Source: an uncultured Actinomycetes bacterium
Lineage (GTDB): Bacteria > Actinomycetota > Actinomycetes > S36-B12 > UBA5976
Length of the DNA: 9,157 nt
Assembly (NCBI GenBank): GCA_937896305.1
Contig: CALBND010000062.1
Coordinates: 1-9,157 of the forward strand
Direction of reading: 5' to 3'
In this document: piece by piece, positions 1-6,737 of the stretch
Layout: each line of letters starts with the position of its first letter
Numbering within the stretch: the stretch's first letter is position 1
Notes under the pieces: generated by a model
Told to the model about the DNA's origin: nothing
What the model saw: only the letters and a program-made list of their open reading frames with translations
Database searches by the model: none
Made by a program: the position numbers and the translations under genes

Positions 1-538
1 ACTTTATTCTGTTATTTTTATTATTAATTATCAATTTTAGAAGAACCATAAACCAAGAAACATATAAATAACCCACAACATTAGGAACATTTACCATATA
101 AACAAAAAATGTCGCACTAAAAATTATGGTTATTGTAAATGAAATTTGTATGACATAATTTTTAAAATAATTCTTGGCAAAAAATGCCCAACCTAAATTT
201 CCAAGCACTAAAAAAATTAGGGTTGTTGTGATCCAGGCCGTATGCATTTCCAGGCCAAGTAAACGGAATAAACTGTGGGTAAGTCCTTGTGCTAAAAATA
301 CATCAGAATTTCCAAAGGTGTTATCAGCGGGGTAAAAGTATTCCATATTTCTGAATGTAGTTATTCCATTAAACCAGCGCCACCAATGTTCATGAATTAA
401 AATTTGAAGCCTAGTATCAAAAGGCTCCCCGATTAAATTACCACTAAATATTGGTCGATATAGATACATAGTAGAAACTACGCTTATTGCAACTAAAAAT
501 AAATTCTTCAGAACCGAATTTTTGCTACTAACTATCAC
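1..538 (-). CDS. Polytopic membrane protein of unknown function, possibly GT-C-like (C-terminus missing)
   Basis: I do not recognise this protein by name. The open frame gives 179 residues from a GTG at 538-536 and leaves the window before any stop. This start overlaps the end of aceE by 11 bases and has GGAAG 8 bases upstream; the next in-frame Met (residue 24) lies inside the first membrane segment, so GTG is preferred. Hydrophobic segments lie at about residues 10-30, 101-121, 129-150 and 154-171. Between the first two is a polar loop (about 31-100) with IGEPFDTRLQ, HEHWWRWFNG (49-58), EYFYPADNTFGNSD (66-79) and FLAQGLTHSLFRLLG. One N-terminal helix followed by a large outer loop with conserved acidic residues (D41, E50, D79) resembles the layout of GT-C glycosyltransferases and YfhO-like proteins. 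That comparison is inference from topology. Base composition is very A/T-rich. Co-transcription with aceE is likely from the overlap, but no functional link is evident. Confidence 0.8.
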   Translation of the reverse strand, partial: MIVSSKNSVLKNLFLVAISVVSTMYLYRPIFSGNLIGEPFDTRLQILIHEHWWRWFNGITTFRNMEYFYPADNTFGNSDVFLAQGLTHSLFRLLGLEMHTAWITTTLIFLVLGNLGWAFFAKNYFKNYVIQISFTITIIFSATFFVYMVNVPNVVGYLYVSWFMVLLKLIINNKNNRIK

Positions 539-3260
539 CTGCAGTGCTTCCTGTTTCTGCAGCAGTCGGATCATTTAAATTGTATTTAGAAGTTTCTGAT
601 ATCACCTTTTGAAGTTTCATTTCATCTTTTTTAACCAATGTCATTAAACTTTGTGTGACGATTGATTCTGTGTCAATTAGAAAATGTCTACGAAGAGCAC
701 CCCTGGTATCTGAAACTCCCCACCCATCGGTTCCCAGAACATGAAAATCATTAGATAAATACGGTCTTATTTGTTCAGGTACAAGTTTCATCCAATCAGA
801 AACGGCAATAACAGGCCCTTCATGTTTTTCTAGCAAAGAAGTAATAAATGCTGTTTTTTGGGTCAATCCTGGGTTCAATAAATTAAATCTTTCAACTTCC
901 AAACCATCTCGTCTTAATTCATTCCATGATGTTACGGAGTAAACATCTGCTCGGACTTCAAAATCATTTGCCAAAATTGTTTGGGCCTTAATTGCCCACG
1001 GCAAAGAAACACCTGAAGCCATGATGGCAACGGTTGAGTAATTAGATTTAATGTCAGCAGCAGAATACAAATATGCACCTTTAAGTAAATTCTGAACATT
1101 GAGATTTTCTGGTTGATCTGGTTGTTCATATGGTTCGTTATAAACGGTTATGTAGTAATAAATGTTTTCAGGATTTTCACCAAACATGCGCTTCAAGCCA
1201 TCTTGCACAATGTGGGCTATTTCGAAACCAAATGCTGGATCATATGCCACAACAGCAGGATTAGTGGTTGCTAACAACATTGATTGTCCATCATCGTGTT
1301 GTAAACCTTCACCAGTCAATGTTGTTCGACCCGCAGTTGCCCCAATCACAAAACCTCTGGCCATTTGATCCATGGCTAACCAGAATTGATCACCTGTTCT
1401 TTGGAATCCAAACATTGAATAAAAAATATAGAAAGGAATCATTGATTCGCCATGTGTGGCATAACTTGTAGCAGCTGCAGTCCAAGATGAAACAGAGCCT
1501 GCTTCATTTATGCCTTCATGAAGTATTTGTCCAGTTAATGACTCTTTATAAGCTAAAAATAATTCTCTATCTACTGAAGTGTAATTTTGTCCAACTGGTG
1601 AATAAATTTTTGCGGTAGGAAATATTGAATCTAAACCAAAAGTTCTAGCTTCATCTGGAATGATTGGAACAAATCTTGGACCAATATTTTTATCTTTCAT
1701 TAAGTCTTTAATTAACCTTACAAATGACATTGTGGTTGCAACTTGTTGTTTACCTGAAGTTTTCTTTACTGCTTCATAAACTTGATCACCAGGTAAAATT
1801 AGAGGTTTATTATTTGTACGACGTTCTGGCAAATATCCACCCAATTGTTTTCTTTTTTCTTGCATATATTGAATTACTGGATCGTTTTGGCCTGGATGAT
1901 AATAGGGAGGATTTTTCTCATCTAATTTAGAATCTGGAATTTCTAAATAAAGAGTATCTCTGAATTTTTTCAAGTCATCAACCGTTAATTTTTTCATTTG
2001 ATGTGTTGCGTTTCTGCCTTCAAAATGAGAACCTAAAGTCCAACCTTTAATAGTTTTAGCAATAATTAAAGTTGGTTGACCTTTATGTTCAGTTGCAGAT
2101 TTATAGGCAGCATAAAGTTTTCGGTAATCATGCCCCCCTCGTTTCAAAGCCCAAATTTCATCATCACTCATTGGTTCAACTAATGCTTTTGTTCTTGGAT
2201 CTCGACCAAAGAAATGTTCGCGAATATAGGCTCCACTTTCTGCCTTGTAGGTTTGAAAATCTCCATCAGGAGTTGAATTCATTAAATTAACTAAGGCGCC
2301 TTCATTGTCTTGGGCCAGTAATGGATCCCAGGATCTTCCCCAAATAACTTTTATTACATTCCATCCAGCACCTCTAAATAAACTTTCAAGTTCTTGGATA
2401 ACTTTTCCATTACCTCTTACCGGTCCATCTAGTCTTTGTAAGTTTGCGTTGACAACAAAAGTTAAGTTATCTAATTTTTCTCTTGCCGCTAATACGATTC
2501 CACTGATTGATTCTGGTTCATCCATTTCACCATCACCAAGAAATGCCCAAACTCTTTGATCAGACGTATCTTTGATACCGCGAGCATGTAAGTATCGATT
2601 AAATCTTGCTTGATAGACAGCATTAAGTGGACCAAGTCCCATCGAAACAGTTGGAAATTGCCAAAAATTTGGCATTAATCGAGGATGAGGATAAGAAGGC
2701 AATCCTCCACCTGAATGTGAAAGTTCTTGCCTAAATCCATCTAATTGCGATTCACTTAATCTTCCTTCTAAAAATGCTCTTGCATACATTCCTGGGGAAG
2801 CATGTCCTTGAAAAAATAATTGGTCAGCACCACCTGGTGCATCATGTCCTCTAAAGAAATGGTTAAAACCAACTTCGTAAAGTGAAGCACTTGATGCATA
2901 TGTTGAAATGTGTCCACCAACACCATATTTTTGGGCGCGATGAACCATGATCGCTGCATTCCAACGAATAAATGCTCTGATACGTCTTTCAATAAATTCA
3001 TCCCCTGGAAACCAAGGTTCATTTTCAGGAGCAATTGTGTTTATATAATCAGTGCTTGCGATTGTGGGTACTTCTAAACCAAGTTCAGCTGCTCTACGAA
3101 GCATTTCTAGCATCAAAAATCTTGCTCTTGTGCTGCCCTGGTTTTTAGTGACTGCTTCTAAAGATTCACGCCATTCAGCGGTTTCAACAGGATCGCTATC
3201 TACATATTGAGATGGAATATGAGCATTTCCAAGAGGATGGCTATCAAAACCTGCGGTCAC
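528..3260 (-). CDS. aceE: Pyruvate dehydrogenase E1 component, homodimeric type
   Basis: This 910-residue cytoplasmic enzyme catalyses thiamine-diphosphate-dependent decarboxylation of pyruvate and transfers the acetyl group to the lipoyl domain of E2, feeding acetyl-CoA synthesis. Length fits the family (about 890-930). The ThDP/Mg site is GDGEMDEPES (242-251) followed by NANLQRLDGP (271-280). Other family landmarks are QGHASPGMYAR (151-161), GRNATHQMKK (415-424) with H420 matching the E. coli AceE active-loop His407, EGINEAG (582-588) with E586 in the position of the cofactor-activating Glu, and GLQHDDG (652-658). There is no lipoyl domain, as expected for E1. The start is a GTG with AAGGAG 10 bases upstream. 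The stop is doubled (TAG TAG). The wording is distinctly actinobacterial, which identifies the phylum. The gene is divergent from the IclR regulator across 179 bases, and the membrane-protein gene overlaps its end. No E2 or E3 gene is visible. All motifs I looked for are intact and no frameshift was seen. Confidence 0.98.
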   Translation of the reverse strand: MTAGFDSHPLGNAHIPSQYVDSDPVETAEWRESLEAVTKNQGSTRARFLMLEMLRRAAELGLEVPTIASTDYINTIAPENEPWFPGDEFIERRIRAFIRWNAAIMVHRAQKYGVGGHISTYASSASLYEVGFNHFFRGHDAPGGADQLFFQGHASPGMYARAFLEGRLSESQLDGFRQELSHSGGGLPSYPHPRLMPNFWQFPTVSMGLGPLNAVYQARFNRYLHARGIKDTSDQRVWAFLGDGEMDEPESISGIVLAAREKLDNLTFVVNANLQRLDGPVRGNGKVIQELESLFRGAGWNVIKVIWGRSWDPLLAQDNEGALVNLMNSTPDGDFQTYKAESGAYIREHFFGRDPRTKALVEPMSDDEIWALKRGGHDYRKLYAAYKSATEHKGQPTLIIAKTIKGWTLGSHFEGRNATHQMKKLTVDDLKKFRDTLYLEIPDSKLDEKNPPYYHPGQNDPVIQYMQEKRKQLGGYLPERRTNNKPLILPGDQVYEAVKKTSGKQQVATTMSFVRLIKDLMKDKNIGPRFVPIIPDEARTFGLDSIFPTAKIYSPVGQNYTSVDRELFLAYKESLTGQILHEGINEAGSVSSWTAAATSYATHGESMIPFYIFYSMFGFQRTGDQFWLAMDQMARGFVIGATAGRTTLTGEGLQHDDGQSMLLATTNPAVVAYDPAFGFEIAHIVQDGLKRMFGENPENIYYYITVYNEPYEQPDQPENLNVQNLLKGAYLYSAADIKSNYSTVAIMASGVSLPWAIKAQTILANDFEVRADVYSVTSWNELRRDGLEVERFNLLNPGLTQKTAFITSLLEKHEGPVIAVSDWMKLVPEQIRPYLSNDFHVLGTDGWGVSDTRGALRRHFLIDTESIVTQSLMTLVKKDEMKLQKVISETSKYNLNDPTAAETGSTAGDS

Positions 3261-3270
3261 GTGTTTATTA

Positions 3271-3276
3271 CTCCTT
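3271..3276 (-). promoter_or_regulatory. Ribosome binding site of aceE
   Basis: The minus strand reads AAGGAG here, 10 bases before the GTG at 3260. It is a near-perfect anti-16S match and supports the GTG as the start. Confidence 0.75.
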
Positions 3277-3317
3277 GGGACGAGGTGGGGCTTGTGGCTT
3301 AAATTCGTCTACTGGAA

Positions 3318-3342
3318 AGAGCCTAATGAATCATTAGACTCT
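3318..3342. promoter_or_regulatory. 25-base near-perfect inverted repeat, candidate operator
   Basis: The core is CTAATGA and TCATTAG around a single central A at 3330. After one unpaired position on each side, the symmetry resumes with AGAG on the left and CTCT on the right, giving 11 paired positions per half. The odd-centred symmetry, the size and the position between two divergent genes, one of which encodes an IclR-family repressor or activator, suit a dimer or tetramer binding site. That the adjacent regulator binds it is inference. No T-run follows on either strand, so an intrinsic terminator is unlikely. Confidence 0.55.
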
Positions 3343-3374
3343 AGAGCAATTTAACCACATGTATATAGTGCACT

Positions 3375-3397
3375 GGGAATAAATAAATTTATTTCCC
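3375..3397. promoter_or_regulatory. A/T-rich inverted repeat flanked by GGG/CCC
   Basis: AAATAAATTTATTT at 3381-3394 is a perfect 14-base palindrome. It is bracketed by GGG (3375-3377) and CCC (3395-3397), slightly offset from exact symmetry by the intervening AAT. It could be a second protein-binding site or a flexible promoter element. A/T-rich DNA makes chance palindromes commoner, so the case is weaker than for the dyad at 3318-3342. Confidence 0.35.
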
Positions 3398-3404
3398 AAA
3401 CCCC

Positions 3405-3439
3405 TTTCAAAATAGCCAGTTTGGCTTTAGTGTTTCGCC
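3405..3439 (+). promoter_or_regulatory. Candidate leaderless promoter of the iclR-type operon
   Basis: TAGTGT at 3428-3433 fits the actinobacterial TAnnnT -10 pattern and ends 6 bases before the ATG at 3440, so transcription would begin at or next to the start codon. A weak -35-like TTTCAA lies 17 bases upstream (3405-3410, 3 of 6 consensus positions). No Shine-Dalgarno sequence precedes this ATG, which agrees with leaderless translation. A short inverted repeat, AGCCA-GTT-TGGCT (3414-3426), sits in the spacer where a bound regulator would block polymerase. Confidence 0.4.
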
Positions 3440-4225
3440 ATGAGCAACTTGTCTCGCCCTTTGGCGCTTTCTCACGAGTCCCCAGTCCAGTCTGTGGATC
3501 GAGCCTTAGAAATATTGGAGCTTCTTGCCCAGAAAGGCGAAGCCGGGGTAACTGACTTAGCTAGTAGTTTGCAAGTTCACAAATCGACGGCTTCTCGCCT
3601 AATCCAAGCCTTAGAAAAAAGAGGTTTAGTTGAACAAATTGGGCAAAGAGGCAGATACAAACTTGGTTTAGGAATTATTAAATTGGCAGGACTGGTTTCA
3701 GCAAAAATTGATGCAGTTTCCCTGGCCCGACCTTATGCTCAAGATTTAGCTCTCAAAGTTGGTGAGACTGTAAACATTGCGGTTCTTTCTGGCAACGAAG
3801 TTCTTTATGTTGATCAAGTCGCAGGACCAAGTGCTTTAAGTATGAGGGCTTGGGTTGGCCAAAGAGTACCTGCCTATTGCACAGCAACTGGAAAAGTTTT
3901 GACTGCCTGGAAAAGTGTTGATCAATTAAAACTTTCACTACCTAAAAAATTTACAAAATTTACTGAAAATACTATTACTGATTTAGCCACGTTAGAAAAA
4001 GAATTAGCCAAAGTTCGATCACAAGGCTTTGCCCTAGCTGTTGAGGAAATGGAAATTGGATTAGTTGCCATAGCTGCACCGATAAGAAATTCTTTAAATG
4101 AAGTTAGCGCAGCTTTAGTTGTTTCTGGACCTGCTTTTAGAATTTCAAAAGCAAGAATCTCAGAAATATCTAAAATTGTGCTTGAAGTAGCAGAAAAAAT
4201 TTCGCAAAACGTAGGTGCAGCATGA
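3440..4225 (+). CDS. IclR-family transcriptional regulator
   Basis: This is a 261-residue DNA-binding regulator with the usual two-domain IclR build. The N-terminal winged helix-turn-helix spans about residues 15-77: VQSVDRALEILELLA is the typical opening, GVTDLASSLQVHKSTASRLI the helix-turn-helix, and RGRYKLG (70-76) the wing. The C-terminal effector-binding domain (about 85-255) contains AYCTATGKVLTAW (145-157) and the family's late signature around GFALAVEEMEIGLVAIAAP (196-214). The ligand cannot be read from sequence; its position at the head of the dehydrogenase and transporter genes suggests a choline- or betaine-related compound, as inference. The ATG has no upstream Shine-Dalgarno sequence and may be leaderless. 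The stop overlaps the next start in ATGA. Two counted 60-base lines at the 5' end (3481-3600) are about half G+C, falling to 22 of 60 in the next line. The inverted repeats upstream are its obvious candidate operators, which would imply self-regulation and possibly control of aceE. Confidence 0.93.
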   Translation: MSNLSRPLALSHESPVQSVDRALEILELLAQKGEAGVTDLASSLQVHKSTASRLIQALEKRGLVEQIGQRGRYKLGLGIIKLAGLVSAKIDAVSLARPYAQDLALKVGETVNIAVLSGNEVLYVDQVAGPSALSMRAWVGQRVPAYCTATGKVLTAWKSVDQLKLSLPKKFTKFTENTITDLATLEKELAKVRSQGFALAVEEMEIGLVAIAAPIRNSLNEVSAALVVSGPAFRISKARISEISKIVLEVAEKISQNVGAA

Positions 4226-5703
4226 TTGATTTATTTATCAATGGGAAACGAGTTAAATCTTCCAGTCTAGAAACCAGAAACATTATTCATCCTGCCAATG
4301 GTGAGATTGTTGAAACTACCCAAGAGGCAACTAAAACTGATGTTGAGCAAGCAATAAATGCTGCAAAAAATGCGTTCGAAAAAGGACCTTGGCCAAAAAC
4401 TACAAATATTCACAGAAGTGAAATATTGACCAAAGTAGCAGAATTACTAGAACGAGATAAACAAATTTATGTAAAAGCTGAGTCACAAGACACTGCAAAA
4501 AGATTTATCGAATCTGAATATGACATGGATGATGTTATTAAAGTTTTTAAATACTATGCAGAATTAATAAAAACTCAAAGTTCTAGAAAAGTTGAAGTAG
4601 GCAGGCAAGAAATTAATAGTGAAATAGATTTTGAGCCTGTCGGAGTAATTGGGTTAATTACCCCTTGGAATTATCCCCTTTTACAAGCATCATGGAAAAT
4701 TGCTCCTGCTCTAGCTGCTGGTTGCACTTTTGTTATCAAGCCAAGTGAATTAACTCCTTCCACAACTTCTCTATTAATGGACACATTGATTGAAGCTGGA
4801 GTTCCAGCGGGTGTGGCCAATATGGTTTTGGGTTCTGGATTAGTTGCAGGGGTGCCTTTAAGTAATCATCCAGATATTGACATGGTTTCTTTCACTGGTG
4901 GGTTAAACACTGGAAAACAGATAATGGTTGAAGCAAGTAAAACAGTTAAAAAAATAGCATTAGAACTTGGTGGAAAAAATCCCAATATTGTTTTTGCAGA
5001 CGCTAATCAAGAAGCTGCACTTGATAATGCCTTAAATGCAGTATTTCTTCATTCGGGACAAGTTTGTTCTGCTGGGGCCAGATTGTTGGTTGAAGAAAGC
5101 ATTCATGACACTTTTGTAACTGAACTAGCAAGACGAGCAGATTTAATCAGATTAGGTTTTCCAGGTGATGAGGCAACTGAAACAGGTGCACTTATTAGCG
5201 AAAACCATCTCATAAAGATTGAGAAATATGTTGCGCAAGCAATTTCTGAAGGTGCAATATTAAAAGCTGGGGGCAAGCGTCCAACTGATCCTGCATTACA
5301 AAAAGGATTTTTCTTTCGACCAACAGTGTTAGATAATTGCCATGCCAAAATGCAATGTGTGCAAGATGAATCATTTGGACCTGTTTTAACAGTCGAAACT
5401 TTCAAAACTGAAACGCAAGTGATCGAATTAGCAAATGACACAATTTATGGTTTAGCTGGAGCGGTGTGGACTAATGATTCAAATAAAGCCAAAAGGGTAG
5501 CAAAATCGTTAAGAGTCGGTACTGTTTGGATTAATGATTACCATCCCTATGTGCCACAAGCCGAATGGGGAGGATTCAAACAATCAGGAATTGGACGAGA
5601 ATTAGGACCTGCTGGTTTAGCCGAATACCAAGAGCCAAAACATGTTTGGCAAAATCTAAAACCTGGGGTAACTCATTGGTTTGATGGGAAGGAAGTCAAA
5701 TGA
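4222..5703 (+). CDS. gbsA: NAD(P)-dependent aldehyde dehydrogenase, betaine-aldehyde dehydrogenase type
   Basis: This 493-residue cytoplasmic enzyme probably oxidises betaine aldehyde to glycine betaine. All aldehyde dehydrogenase landmarks are present: TPWNYP with oxyanion-hole N150, KPSE with cofactor-binding K173, FTGGLNTG (224-231) in the Rossmann region, LELGGK with general base E248, GQVCSAG with nucleophile C282, and ESFGP with cofactor-ribose E383. Substrate assignment rests on the C-terminal stretch VWINDYHPYVPQAEWGG (435-451) and QSGIGRELGP, very like Bacillus GbsA, and on the adjacent betaine-type importer. Related aminoaldehyde dehydrogenases share much of this region, so another aminoaldehyde (for example trimethylaminobutyraldehyde or 4-aminobutyraldehyde) is possible. 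The start overlaps the regulator stop by 4 bases (ATGA), with only a weak AGGTG upstream; the stop overlaps the ATPase start in the same way. No choline dehydrogenase or oxidase is visible in the window to supply the aldehyde. Confidence 0.88.
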   Translation: MIDLFINGKRVKSSSLETRNIIHPANGEIVETTQEATKTDVEQAINAAKNAFEKGPWPKTTNIHRSEILTKVAELLERDKQIYVKAESQDTAKRFIESEYDMDDVIKVFKYYAELIKTQSSRKVEVGRQEINSEIDFEPVGVIGLITPWNYPLLQASWKIAPALAAGCTFVIKPSELTPSTTSLLMDTLIEAGVPAGVANMVLGSGLVAGVPLSNHPDIDMVSFTGGLNTGKQIMVEASKTVKKIALELGGKNPNIVFADANQEAALDNALNAVFLHSGQVCSAGARLLVEESIHDTFVTELARRADLIRLGFPGDEATETGALISENHLIKIEKYVAQAISEGAILKAGGKRPTDPALQKGFFFRPTVLDNCHAKMQCVQDESFGPVLTVETFKTETQVIELANDTIYGLAGAVWTNDSNKAKRVAKSLRVGTVWINDYHPYVPQAEWGGFKQSGIGRELGPAGLAEYQEPKHVWQNLKPGVTHWFDGKEVK

Positions 5704-6737
5704 ACCAGCACAACACATCTTCTGCAATCTCGGTTAGAGGATTGTGGAAAGTATTTGGTGAAAATCCAGAAAATATTGTTGGCTCTACCGATGCATCACT
5801 TCCAAAAGCTGAACTTTTAGCTAAAACTGGTAACACAGCAGCTGTGCGAGATATTTCATTTGATGTAGCCCCTGGTGAAGTTTTTGTGGTCATGGGATTA
5901 TCTGGATCTGGTAAATCAACTTTAGTTAGATGTTTAACGAGATTAATTGAGCCAACTGCTGGTTCTGTTTTGCTAAACGGTGAAGATATTTTAACAGCCT
6001 CCCCTACTCGTTTAAGAGAGCTTAGAAAATCTGCTTTCTCAATGGTTTTTCAACATTTTGGTTTATTACCCCATAGAAGTGTTATTGACAATATTGCTTA
6101 TTCCCTTGAAATCAATGGTATGAAAAAAGCTGAGCGACATAAAAAAGCTGAAAGTGTTATAGAACTTGTGGGGCTGCAAGGTTATTCCCAAGCCTATCCA
6201 GAACAACTTTCTGGAGGAATGCAACAAAGAGTTGGACTTGCTAGAGCTTTAGCAGTTGATCCTCAAGTTATGTTTTTAGATGAACCATTTTCAGCTCTTG
6301 ATCCACTAATCAGAAGAGATATGCAAAGTGAAGTAATTAGATTACATAAAGAAGTGGGTAAAACCATGGTGTTTATTACCCACGATTTAAGTGAAGCTAT
6401 GAAACTTGGTGATCGAATTGCCATAATGCGTGATGGGGCAATTGTGCAAATGGGCACTCCAGAAGAACTAGTTGCTAAACCAGCTGATTCTTATGTTGCA
6501 GATTTTATGCGCGATATTTCTAAATCACATGTTTTAACTCTTAAATATTTGGCTCGACCTGCCGGTGCTGGAGAAGATACAAGTGGTCTGGAATTGCCTG
6601 CAGAAACAATTATCCTTGAGGCTTCGAAAGTGATTTTAGAAAGTAGACGCCCAGTTAAAGTTATTGAAAATGGCAAACTATTAGGAATTGTTTCTGATCA
6701 AGATATTTTAAGGTTATTGGCAGAGGAAACAGTGTGA
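5700..6737 (+). CDS. proV: Glycine betaine/proline-betaine ABC importer, ATP-binding subunit (ProV/OpuAA family)
   Basis: This 345-residue ATPase drives import through the permease encoded next. It shows Walker A GLSGSGKST (66-74), Q-loop Q118, ABC signature LSGGMQQ (170-176), Walker B VMFLDEP (190-196) and switch His228 in FITHD. The stretch FGENPENI...AELLAKTGNTAAVRD between the first strands (about 19-51) is the insertion that separates ProV from general ABC ATPases. Family members often end in two CBS domains and are about 400 residues or more. Here only about 70 residues follow the ATPase core, and just one CBS-like motif is clear (PVKVIENGKLLGIVSDQDIL, 318-337). The start lies in an ATGA overlap with the dehydrogenase stop and is preceded by GGAAGGAAG. 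The stop overlaps the permease GTG start (GTGTGA). Betaine is the best substrate guess from family and context; choline, carnitine or proline remain possible. Confidence 0.95.
   Translation: MNQHNTSSAISVRGLWKVFGENPENIVGSTDASLPKAELLAKTGNTAAVRDISFDVAPGEVFVVMGLSGSGKSTLVRCLTRLIEPTAGSVLLNGEDILTASPTRLRELRKSAFSMVFQHFGLLPHRSVIDNIAYSLEINGMKKAERHKKAESVIELVGLQGYSQAYPEQLSGGMQQRVGLARALAVDPQVMFLDEPFSALDPLIRRDMQSEVIRLHKEVGKTMVFITHDLSEAMKLGDRIAIMRDGAIVQMGTPEELVAKPADSYVADFMRDISKSHVLTLKYLARPAGAGEDTSGLELPAETIILEASKVILESRRPVKVIENGKLLGIVSDQDILRLLAEETV

Larger units (their letters stand above)
3261..3439. promoter_or_regulatory. Divergent control region between aceE and the iclR-type gene
   Basis: This 179-base gap holds no gene. 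It must contain the promoters for aceE (leftward) and for the regulator operon (rightward). It carries three inverted repeats, centred near 3330, 3388 and 3420, and a TATATA at 3362-3367 that could serve as a -10 box on either strand. If used leftward, TATATA would place the aceE start of transcription near 3355, leaving the 25-base dyad in the untranslated leader. I could not pair it with a convincing -35 box on either strand, so the aceE promoter is not assigned. Confidence 0.6.

Noticed and set aside
524..545. Possible transcription terminator after aceE
   Set aside because: There is no stem-loop with a T-run. The next gene on the same strand begins before the aceE stop, so read-through is expected.
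2768..3034. Alternative minus-strand frame of 88 residues inside aceE
   Set aside because: It is a shifted frame of an intact, strongly conserved aceE segment (QGHASPG region) and is not evidence for a frameshift.
3318..3342. Reading the 25-base dyad as an intrinsic terminator
   Set aside because: It lies upstream of both divergent genes and has no T-run on either side, so an operator is the better reading.
5103..5441. 112-residue open frame on the minus strand
   Set aside because: It is antisense to the conserved catalytic half of the aldehyde dehydrogenase and has no recognisable domain of its own.
5757..5780. Peptide FGENPENI occurs both in the ATPase and in aceE (antisense of about 1159-1182)
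   Set aside because: The two DNA stretches are similar only because both encode the same eight residues. In each protein the segment fits its own family, so this is coincidence and not a repeat or recombination site.
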